Assembly: GCF_002286915.1 (NCBI RefSeq)
Contig: NZ_MVOG01000027.1
Span: forward strand, 62,001-126,000
Origin: Bifidobacterium italicum
Lineage (GTDB): Bacteria; Actinomycetota; Actinomycetes; Actinomycetales; Bifidobacteriaceae
Length of the DNA: 64,000 nucleotides
Direction of reading: 5' to 3'
Within the stretch, counting starts at the first letter, position 1. Each line of letters begins with the position of its first letter. Shown here piece after piece: positions 57,314 through 64,000 of this stretch. The notes beneath the pieces were generated by a model. That model did not search any database. It worked only from the letters and a program-made list of their open reading frames with translations, and was not told the DNA's origin. A program made the position numbers and the translations under genes.

Positions 57314-59566
57314 ATGACAAACTTCACATTCAACGAGAAAGCCATCGTCCCCGTCAACGACGATCAGTTGGACGAGGTCAGCAAAGGCGCGTTCTACAAC
57401 CCCCACGAGATCCTCGGCGCCCATCCGGGCACCGGCGAGTTCGCCGACACCTGCACGATCCGCGTGCTGCGCCCGGGCGCACGGTCCGTCACGATCGTCA
57501 CCGCCGACGGCGAATACGCGATGAGGCACGAGCGCAACGGCGTCTTCGTCGCGCTCGTGCCGGCCGTGAGGACGAAGGACGGCCACGGCGTCCCCGACTA
57601 CCGCATCCGCACCGTACGCGCCGACGGCACGACCGTCGTCGAGAACGACCCCTACCGCTATCTGCCGACGATCGGCGACATGGACCTCTACCTGTTCGGC
57701 GAGGGACGCCACGAACGCCTGTGGGAGGTCATGGGCGCCCATGTGCGCCGCTACGACGACCCGCTCGGCGGCAACGACGGCACGAAGGGCGAGCGCGTCG
57801 TCGGCACCGCGTTCACCGTGTGGGCGCCGAACGCGCACGCCGTGCAGGTCGTCGGCGACTTCAACGGCTGGGACGGCACGTGCCATGCGATGCGCGAGCT
57901 CGGTTCGTCGGGCGTCTGGGAGCTCTTCGTCCCGGGCGTCGAGGCCGGCGAGATCTACAAGTTCCACATCCTCAACGCCTACAACAACTGGGAGATGAAG
58001 GCCGACCCGATGGAACGCTCGCACGAGGTGCCCCCGCGCACCGGTTCGATCGTCGTCGAATCCGCCCACGAATGGCGCGACGGCGACTGGATGAAGCGTC
58101 GCGCCGAGTCCGATCCGCATCAGGGCCCGGTGAGCATCTACGAGCTGCATGCCAACAGCTGGCGCAAGGACGTGCACGACTACCGCGAGCTCGCCGACAA
58201 GCTCGTGCCCTACGTCCAGAAGCTCGGGTTCACGCATGTGGAGTTCATGCCGCTCGAGGAGTATCCGTTCGCGGGATCGTGGGGCTATCAGGTCACCGGC
58301 TACTACGCCGTGGACTCGCGCCTCGGCGGCCCGGACGACTTCAAGTACCTCGTCGAGCGCCTCCATGAGGCCGGCATCGGCGTCATCATGGACTGGGTCC
58401 CGGCGCATTTCCCGAAGGACGCGTTCGCGCTGGGCCGCTTCGACGGCACGCCGTTGTACGAGGACCCGGACCCGACGCGCGGCGAGCACCCGGACTGGGG
58501 CACCTACATCTTCAACTTCGGGCGCCGCGAGGTGCGCAACTTCCTCGTCGCGGACGCGTGCTTCTGGCTCGACGAATACCATATGGACGGACTGCGCGTC
58601 GACGCGGTCTCCTCGATGCTCTACCTCGACTACAGCCGCGAGCCTGGCCAGTGGCACCCGAACAAGTTCGGCGGCCGCGAGAACCTCGAGGCGATCGACT
58701 TCATCAAGGAGGCGAACGCCACCGCGTACAAGAACAACCCGGGCGTCATGATGATCGCCGAGGAGTCGACCGCGTATCCGGGCGTCACGGCGCCGACCGA
58801 CCAGGGGGGCCTCGGCTACGGCCTCAAGTGGAACATGGGCTGGATGCACGACACGCTCGAGTACCTGCACGAGCAGCCGATCAACCGCAAGTGGCACCAC
58901 AACGAGATCACGTTCTCGATGGTCTACGCGTATTCGGAGCATTATGTGCTGCCGATCAGCCATGACGAGGTCGTCTACGGCAAGGGCTCGCTGTTCGGCA
59001 AGATGCCGGGCGACGACTGGCAGCGCTACGCGGGCGTGCGCTCGCTGTTCGCCTACCAGTGGGCGCATCCGGGCAAGAACCTGACCTTCATGGGCAACGA
59101 GCTCGCGCAGTACGGCGAATGGGACTACAACGGCCAGCTCGACTGGGACTGCCTCAACTGGCCGGACCACAGCGGCGTGCAGGCGCTCGTCGCAGACCTC
59201 AACAAGCTGTACAAGGATTCGCCGGCGCTGTGGAGCCAAGACTTCACGCCCGACGGCTTCCAGTGGCTGACGAGCGACGACGCCGACCACAACACGCTGA
59301 GCTTCGAGCGCATCGGCGCCCACGGCGAACGCATGGTCGTCGTCGTCAACTTCTCGGGCACCGCGTGGGCCGACTACCAGGTCGCGCTGCCCCTCGGCGG
59401 CCGCTGGAAGGAGGTCCTGACGACCGACGACAAGAAGTACGGCGGATCGGACATCCACAACACGGACATCGAGGCCGACGCGGGTGCGTACCATTCGCGC
59501 GAATGGTCGACGCGCATCACGGTGCCGGCGCTCGGCGCCGTGTTCCTCGTCCCGGACAACAACTGA
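57314..59566 (+). CDS. glgB: 1,4-alpha-glucan branching enzyme
   Basis: Forms alpha-1,6 branches in glycogen. The N-terminal CBM48-like domains include [15 protein letters not shown] and [22 protein letters not shown]13 regions: [26 protein letters not shown] with nucleophile, [13 protein letters not shown] with acid Glu and [15 protein letters not shown]. 750 residues. ATG 57314 ([12 protein letters not shown]) is favoured; ATG 57296 is possible. Neither has a strong ribosome site. Confidence 0.94.
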   Translation: MTNFTFNEKAIVPVNDDQLDEVSKGAFYNPHEILGAHPGTGEFADTCTIRVLRPGARSVTIVTADGEYAMRHERNGVFVALVPAVRTKDGHGVPDYRIRTVRADGTTVVENDPYRYLPTIGDMDLYLFGEGRHERLWEVMGAHVRRYDDPLGGNDGTKGERVVGTAFTVWAPNAHAVQVVGDFNGWDGTCHAMRELGSSGVWELFVPGVEAGEIYKFHILNAYNNWEMKADPMERSHEVPPRTGSIVVESAHEWRDGDWMKRRAESDPHQGPVSIYELHANSWRKDVHDYRELADKLVPYVQKLGFTHVEFMPLEEYPFAGSWGYQVTGYYAVDSRLGGPDDFKYLVERLHEAGIGVIMDWVPAHFPKDAFALGRFDGTPLYEDPDPTRGEHPDWGTYIFNFGRREVRNFLVADACFWLDEYHMDGLRVDAVSSMLYLDYSREPGQWHPNKFGGRENLEAIDFIKEANATAYKNNPGVMMIAEESTAYPGVTAPTDQGGLGYGLKWNMGWMHDTLEYLHEQPINRKWHHNEITFSMVYAYSEHYVLPISHDEVVYGKGSLFGKMPGDDWQRYAGVRSLFAYQWAHPGKNLTFMGNELAQYGEWDYNGQLDWDCLNWPDHSGVQALVADLNKLYKDSPALWSQDFTPDGFQWLTSDDADHNTLSFERIGAHGERMVVVVNFSGTAWADYQVALPLGGRWKEVLTTDDKKYGGSDIHNTDIEADAGAYHSREWSTRITVPALGAVFLVPDNN

Positions 59567-59592
59567 ACCAACGAAACCAAGGACTGGTGATT

Positions 59593-60309
59593 ATGGTCGC
59601 ACACGCACAGATGCCGTCTGCCTACACGATTCTCGTCGTGGAGGACGAGCCGACGCTCGCCACCGCCATCGCGCAACGGCTCACCGCCGAAGGCTGGAGG
59701 GCCCGCATCGCTTCGGACGGCATCAGCGCCGTGAAGGCGACCGCCCAGCTCCATCCCGATCTGGTCGTCATGGACGTCATGCTCCCGGGCATGGACGGCA
59801 TCGAGGCGACGAAGCACATCGTCGCGCAGCGTCCGGTGCCGGTGCTCATGCTCACGGCGCGCGACGACGAGTCGGACGTCATCATCGGGCTCGGGGCCGG
59901 CGCCGACGACTACATGACCAAGCCGTTCTCGATGCGCGAGCTCGTCGCCCGCGTCAAGGCGCTGCTGCGCCGCGTCGAGCGCGCGAAGGTCATCGCGACC
60001 AAGTCGGAGCATGAGAAGATCCTCGACTTCGGCTCGCTCGTCATCGACCCGGCGACGCGCCGTGTGACGCTCGACGGCGAGACCGTGCACCTGACGCCGA
60101 CCGAGTTCGATCTGCTGACGACGCTCGCGCGCAAGCCGAAGTCGGTGCTCACGCGCGAGCAGCTGCTCGAGGAGGTCTGGGACTGGGTGGACGCCTCCGG
60201 CACACGCACCGTCGACTCGCATGTCAAGGCGCTGCGCCACAAGCTCGGCGCCGCGACGATCCGTACCGTGCACGGCGTCGGATACGCGTTCGAACCGCCG
60301 GAACGCTGA
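59593..60309 (+). CDS. OmpR/PhoB-family response regulator
   Basis: 238 residues. Receiver domain: ILVVEDEPTLATAIAQRL, phospho-acceptor in LVVMDVMLPGMDGIEATKHI, DYMTKPFSMRELVARV. Winged-helix output: TRRVTLDGETVHLTPTEFDL, VLTREQLLEEVWDW, RTVDSHVKALRHKLG. It stands 17 bases before its histidine kinase and 26 after glgB. The regulon is unknown. Confidence 0.92.
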   Translation: MVAHAQMPSAYTILVVEDEPTLATAIAQRLTAEGWRARIASDGISAVKATAQLHPDLVVMDVMLPGMDGIEATKHIVAQRPVPVLMLTARDDESDVIIGLGAGADDYMTKPFSMRELVARVKALLRRVERAKVIATKSEHEKILDFGSLVIDPATRRVTLDGETVHLTPTEFDLLTTLARKPKSVLTREQLLEEVWDWVDASGTRTVDSHVKALRHKLGAATIRTVHGVGYAFEPPER

Positions 60310-60326
60310 TAGCGAAGCGATCAGGC

Positions 60327-61448
60327 ATGACCATGTCCGACGATGCGCCGGAGCGAGGACACGCCGACGGGCAGCGCCCCATCGGCGTGTTCTCGTCGCT
60401 GCGGGCCGAGCTGAGCGTACTGATCGTCGCCGCGACGATCCTCGCGTTCGTCATCGCGTGGCTGCTGTCGATCATCGGCATCAACGGCTGGCTGTCGATG
60501 CCTGTGACGATCGTCGTCACGCTCGCGTTCACCTATCTCACGTCCCGCGGCCTGACGCGTCCGCTCGGGCAGATGCGCGACGCCGCAGAGGCGATGGCGC
60601 AGGGCGATTATTCGGTGCGCGTCCATCTCAACAAGGATTCGAACGACGAGATCGGGCAACTCGCCGAATCGTTCAACGCGATGGCCGACGAACTCGAGCA
60701 CGCCGACCAGATGCGACGCGACATGATCGCGAACGTGAGCCATGAGCTGCGCACACCGGTCTCGGCGTTGCAGGCGATGGTCGAGAACATGGCCGACGGC
60801 GTCGTCGAGCCCACGCCGGCGAACATGGAGAACATCCTGCGCCAGACGCACCGCCTGTCCGACTTCATCTCCTTCCTGCTCGACATGTCGCGCGTCGAGG
60901 CCGGCGCCTCGAGCCTCGAGCTCGAACGGCTCAACGTCGCCGGGCTCATCGACGAGACCGTCGGCCCGCTCGAATACGCCGACGCAGGCCATGGACACAC
61001 GATCGAACAGCGCATCCCCGACGACCTCGTCGTCGAAGGCGACGAGGCGCGGCTGCGACAGCTGCTGACGAACATCATCGCGAACGCGCTCAAGCATTCG
61101 CGCGACGACACGGCCGTGCTCGTCGAGGCGCACGCCGGCGAACGAGGCGAGACGGTGATCATCAACGTCGTCAACTTCGGCTCGGACATCCCCAAGGAGG
61201 TGCGCAACGACATCTTCCGACGCTTCGTCAAGGGAACGTCCGGGCCCGGCACCGAGTCCGGGGGCACCGGCCTCGGACTGTCGATCGCACGCTGGGCGGC
61301 GAAGCTGCACGGCGGCACCGTCCAGGTCGTGGACGACCCCCGCGGCGTCGACTTCGAGATCACGTTGCCGGTGAGGCCTCCCGATCCGCAGGCGAGGCAG
61401 GAGCCGGCGGGCGCACGGAACGGCGAGGCCGCGTATGACGGCCAGTGA
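60327..61448 (+). CDS. Sensor histidine kinase
   Basis: 373 residues. Two membrane segments near residues 33-70 with only a few residues outside, then HAMP (LTRPLGQMRDAAEAMAQGDY). H-box: MIANVSHELRTPVSALQAMV; N-box TNIIANALKHS; GTGLGLSIARWAAKLHGG. The short external part suggests intramembrane sensing. It is a cognate pair with the regulator upstream. Confidence 0.92.
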   Translation: MTMSDDAPERGHADGQRPIGVFSSLRAELSVLIVAATILAFVIAWLLSIIGINGWLSMPVTIVVTLAFTYLTSRGLTRPLGQMRDAAEAMAQGDYSVRVHLNKDSNDEIGQLAESFNAMADELEHADQMRRDMIANVSHELRTPVSALQAMVENMADGVVEPTPANMENILRQTHRLSDFISFLLDMSRVEAGASSLELERLNVAGLIDETVGPLEYADAGHGHTIEQRIPDDLVVEGDEARLRQLLTNIIANALKHSRDDTAVLVEAHAGERGETVIINVVNFGSDIPKEVRNDIFRRFVKGTSGPGTESGGTGLGLSIARWAAKLHGGTVQVVDDPRGVDFEITLPVRPPDPQARQEPAGARNGEAAYDGQ

Positions 61449-61463
61449 ACACGCCCCGTCCGT

Positions 61464-61493
61464 GGCGAAGGGCGTCTGCGGGTGCCCTTCGCC
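61464..61493. terminator. Bidirectional terminator after the histidine kinase
   Basis: GGCGAAGGGC pairs with GCCCTTCGCC (10 bp, 10-base loop) between converging genes. Confidence 0.7.
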
Positions 61494-61498
61494 ATCGC

Positions 61499-62281
61499 TC
61501 ACTGACGCCGCTCCCCCGCCCGGTCCGTGTCGCCGGACATGTCGTCGCGCACGGCGTCCTTCGGCGGCGTATGGGCGAGCGCGAAGGCCGTGAGCACATT
61601 GTGGCCGGCGCCGGCGAGCGCGGCGGCGCACGCGCCGATCGTCGCCCCGGTCGTGACAATGTCGTCGAGCAGGATGAGCGGCGTCGTCGGCTTCGGAGGC
61701 CGTATGGCGTCGTCGGTGGTGATACGGCCGTGGATGCGGCGCATGCGGTCGCGGGCGCCGTGGGTCTGCACCGATTTGCCGTGCACGGCGTGCACCTGCA
61801 GCATCGGCAGCACCTGCGTGTCGGGCAGCCCGTGGTCGCGGCAGTGTGCGGCGAGCGCGGCGGCGAGCGGGTCGAGGTGGCGTCGCCCGCGGTGCCGGAC
61901 GGAGGGCGGCGATGAGGGCGCGGGCACGATGCCGATTCCGGTGGGTGTGGGGTCGAGGTCTTGGATGAGGCGTCGTCCCATGGCGTCGAAGAGATCGGTG
62001 AGCACGGCGGCGAGGGGCGTGTCGGCTTCGGCGTCGCCGTGGTCCTTCCACGAGAGGATGGCGTGTCTGACGACGCCGTGGTAGCTGCCGCAGGCGATGC
62101 CGTGACCGGTCTGCGAGCACGGCAGCGCGAATGCGACGGGCCTGTGCAGGGCCTGCATGCAGTCGTCGCACAGGACGGCGTCGGGGCGGGCGCATCCGGC
62201 GCAGCCGCGTGGCAGCAGGATGTCGCGCAGCTGTCGCCAGGTCGCCGCGAGCGCGGCGGCGGCCGGTTGCGTCGCGGTCAT
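61499..62281 (-). CDS. ComF-family phosphoribosyltransferase-like protein
   Basis: 260 residues. Zinc-finger pair CAGCA.. and LCDDC at residues 28-43; the PRPP-binding motif is LILLDDIVTTGATIGACAAA. Between them ACGSYHGVVRHAILSWKDHG is typical ComF. ComF acts in DNA uptake in naturally competent species; function here is untested. ATG 62281 follows GGAG by 8 bases. Confidence 0.88.
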   Translation of the reverse strand: MTATQPAAAALAATWRQLRDILLPRGCAGCARPDAVLCDDCMQALHRPVAFALPCSQTGHGIACGSYHGVVRHAILSWKDHGDAEADTPLAAVLTDLFDAMGRRLIQDLDPTPTGIGIVPAPSSPPSVRHRGRRHLDPLAAALAAHCRDHGLPDTQVLPMLQVHAVHGKSVQTHGARDRMRRIHGRITTDDAIRPPKPTTPLILLDDIVTTGATIGACAAALAGAGHNVLTAFALAHTPPKDAVRDDMSGDTDRAGERRQ

Positions 62282-62300
62282 GGTGCCGGGTCTCCGTCCG

Positions 62301-63107
62301 TTATCGGCGCAGGCGTGCGTTGATGGCGTCGATGAGCCTGAGGGTGTCCTCGGGGCCGGTGACGCGGATGGCGATCGTGCCGGCCTCGGCGGCCGGGTAG
62401 TCGTTGCCGTCGGGGTCCATGCGGTCGCCGATGAAGGCGATCGATCCGACGTCGACGCCGGTGGCGCGGGCGAGTTCGCGCACGGCGTATGCCTTGTCGA
62501 TGTCGCGTGCGGAGATGTCGACGCTGGTGGAGCCGCCGGAGCGTACTTTGAGGTTGGGCAGGTCGTGTTGGACGGCTTCGGCGAGCCGGTTCTTCTTGGC
62601 GTTGTCGGGGTCCCAGCGTTCCTTGGCGTCGACCGGCGCCTGCTGGCCGAGCGCGGAGTAGGTGATCTGGCTGCCGCGGTCCTCGATGATCGGCCCCCAG
62701 GTGTCGTCGCTCCATATGCCTTGTTCGCGTGCACGGCGTTCGAGTGAGGCGATGGCGGCCTGACGGTCGGCCGGGGACAGGTCGCGTTCGTAGACCTTGG
62801 CCCATGTAGTGCCGTCCCAGCGGTAGTAGCGGGTGCCGGTCGTGGGCATGAGGTGCAGGTTGGCGCGCTCGGCGTCGGGGGTGAGCATGTCGGTGACCTG
62901 GCTTTCGATGAGCGGCATGACTCCGCCGGAGACGATGGCGACGGGGATCAGCGTCGTCAGTGCGCTCAGGGCCCGCGCGATGTCGTTGTGCATGGGCTTC
63001 TTCGAGCGTGCGAGCGTGCCGTCGAGGTCGAACGCGGCGACGCGCATGCGCCGGCACAGCGCGTCGACGTCCACTTCGGTGCTGTTGGCAATGTTGGGTT
63101 CGTTCAT
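62301..63107 (-). CDS. HAD-superfamily (IIB) sugar-phosphate phosphatase or mutase-like protein
   Basis: 268 residues. HAD motif I AAFDLDGTLARS, II AIVSGG, III Lys in ARDIDKAYAV, IV FIGDRMDPDGNDYP. The type IIB cap (YYRWDGTTWAKVYERDLSPA) suggests phosphosugar substrates such as mannosyl or trehalose phosphates. The exact substrate is not known. 20 bases upstream of comF. Confidence 0.85.
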   Translation of the reverse strand: MNEPNIANSTEVDVDALCRRMRVAAFDLDGTLARSKKPMHNDIARALSALTTLIPVAIVSGGVMPLIESQVTDMLTPDAERANLHLMPTTGTRYYRWDGTTWAKVYERDLSPADRQAAIASLERRAREQGIWSDDTWGPIIEDRGSQITYSALGQQAPVDAKERWDPDNAKKNRLAEAVQHDLPNLKVRSGGSTSVDISARDIDKAYAVRELARATGVDVGSIAFIGDRMDPDGNDYPAAEAGTIAIRVTGPEDTLRLIDAINARLRR

Positions 63108-63219
63108 CGTTCACCACTTCCCCGTTCCGGTTCCTGTCCGTCCTTGTATCCTACGTATCCTACCGTGCCTTCGCGATGGGCGCCGCCGGCGCGGGATGCG
63201 GTCGGCTACAGTGGAGGCC

Positions 63220-63648
63220 ATGAACCAGCCTCCTTGGAACGCCGCAGTGTATCGCAACCGTCATGGCCGTGGGATGCGCACGCCGATGTTCGGCACGCGT
63301 CTGCCGCGCTACCGCACACGCGCCGGCCTCTTCGACGATCTCGTCGTCGCGCAGATCCGTCGTCTGTCGGCCGCGTGGCCGGATCTCGTGCGGCCGTTGC
63401 AGTTCGCGGTCGAGGACGTGCCGCCGTCGTCGCCGGCGCCGTGGGAGCATGAGCCACGGCTGTTCTCGCAGGCCTTCCCCGCCGAGCACGGCAGTCCCGC
63501 GCGTATCGTGTTGTACCGGCTGCCGATCCAGACTCACGCGGCGAACCGCGCCGACCTGCAGCTGTCGATCCGCGACGAGATCGTCGAGTCGATCGCCGAG
63601 CTGTACGGGCGCCGGCCCGATGAGATCGACCCCGATTTCGGACTGTGA
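63220..63648 (+). CDS. Zincin-like metallopeptidase family protein, active site degenerate
   Basis: 142 residues, Rv3259-like. The C-terminal helix that normally carries HExxH reads RDEIVESIAELYGRRP, with no paired His. Other core parts are kept (LVRPLQFAVEDVPPSSP, ARIVLYRLPIQTHAANRADL). So metal-dependent cleavage is unlikely. GTGGAGG precedes the ATG. TACAGT ends 7 bases upstream, as at fadD. Confidence 0.7.
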   Translation: MNQPPWNAAVYRNRHGRGMRTPMFGTRLPRYRTRAGLFDDLVVAQIRRLSAAWPDLVRPLQFAVEDVPPSSPAPWEHEPRLFSQAFPAEHGSPARIVLYRLPIQTHAANRADLQLSIRDEIVESIAELYGRRPDEIDPDFGL

Positions 63649-63657
63649 CGGCGCGGC

Positions 63658-64000
63658 TCAGCGCACGATGCCCGGGTCGTTGAACGCGTGCACGAGCTGC
63701 CGGGGCACGTCGAGGCTCGTCGCCGGCACGTAGGCGAGCGCCGCGGTCTTCGCCTCCCGCAGCGTCGCGTTCGTCGGGAACGCGCCCCAGACGATCGTCA
63801 CGTCGTCGGTGTCGACGCGGATCGCCTCGACGCCGTCGCCCAGGTCGTCGGCGTCGAGGCTCGCCGACGAGTCGGCGTCGACCTTGACGCGTTTGGTCCC
63901 GCTCGGCGCGCCGTCCGAGTCGTAGCCGGTGAGGGTGATCGTCGTGGCCCGCTCGCCCGTGTTGGCGAGCGCGATCGTCGCGGAGGCGCCGGTCGGCAGC
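63658..64000 (-). CDS. DUF5719-like protein, C-terminal fragment
   Basis: 114 codons are visible, reading through the window edge. The fragment begins LPTGASATIALANTGERATT, then LTGYDSDGAPSGTKRVKV and ends VHAFNDPGIVR. It is beta-rich, Ala/Thr/Asp-heavy, and looks secreted. The linkage to an Rv3259-like gene suggests the actinobacterial DUF5719 envelope protein. The N-terminus lies outside the window. Confidence 0.55.
   Translation of the reverse strand, partial: LPTGASATIALANTGERATTITLTGYDSDGAPSGTKRVKVDADSSASLDADDLGDGVEAIRVDTDDVTIVWGAFPTNATLREAKTAALAYVPATSLDVPRQLVHAFNDPGIVR

Overview
The window is a GC-rich, gene-dense chromosomal segment from an actinobacterium, very probably a Bifidobacterium. 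The signs are a fused TrpC-TrpB protein, a GuaB3-type IMP dehydrogenase relative, CarD, an Rv3235-like protein, an ANTAR response regulator, and gene neighbourhoods that mycobacteria share (lgt with the trp genes; polA, rpsA, coaE, uvrB and pyk close together). Most protein starts have a GGAGG-like ribosome site. Most operons end in long, GC-rich, near-perfect stem-loops, often without a U-run.

Layout. 1-7.0 kb (minus): a DUF881 fragment, pgsA, hisG, hisE, rpe, lgt, trpA and a fused trpCB, covering lipid synthesis, histidine and tryptophan synthesis and lipoprotein maturation. 7.2-8.8 kb (plus): two small, highly charged LEA-like proteins and a uracil-DNA glycosylase family protein. 8.8-11.6 kb (minus): hisF, hisI, trpE. 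11.9-15.9 kb: a membrane-bound XRE regulator, a secreted or anchored DUF5067-like protein, and a TetR/ABC exporter operon whose permease carries an in-frame stop. 16-25.5 kb (minus): the translation/lipid cluster rpsB-tsf-pyrH-frr-cdsA-rlmN, then def, an acyl-CoA synthetase and an Rv3235-like protein.

25.5-26.0 kb is an AT-rich gap holding a cluster of DnaA-box-like sites. 26-32.8 kb: GuaB3, icd, a sugar-binding-type lipoprotein, an M23 peptidase, tRNA-Pro and a polytopic membrane protein. 32.9-41.2 kb (minus): glgX, a Nudix hydrolase, a Nif3-like protein, polA, the ANTAR regulator and a second Nudix protein.

41.2-44.8 kb is the only clearly accessory stretch. It has lower GC, a decayed EndoU-type nuclease gene with a probable immunity gene directly behind it, a DUF2513 gene, an IS1249-like insertion sequence with an exact 8-bp target duplication, and a tRNA-Leu with an unusually short variable region. 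44.9-53.0 kb (minus) returns to core genes: pyk, terC, uvrB, coaE, rpsA, folD. 53.2-56.0 kb (plus) is a zinc or manganese ABC uptake locus with a Zur/Fur-like operator inside it. 56.1-64 kb: ispF, carD, glgB, a two-component system, a ComF-like protein, a HAD phosphatase, a catalytically dead zincin relative and a partial DUF5719-like gene.

All functions are inferred by reading motifs. No database search was run.
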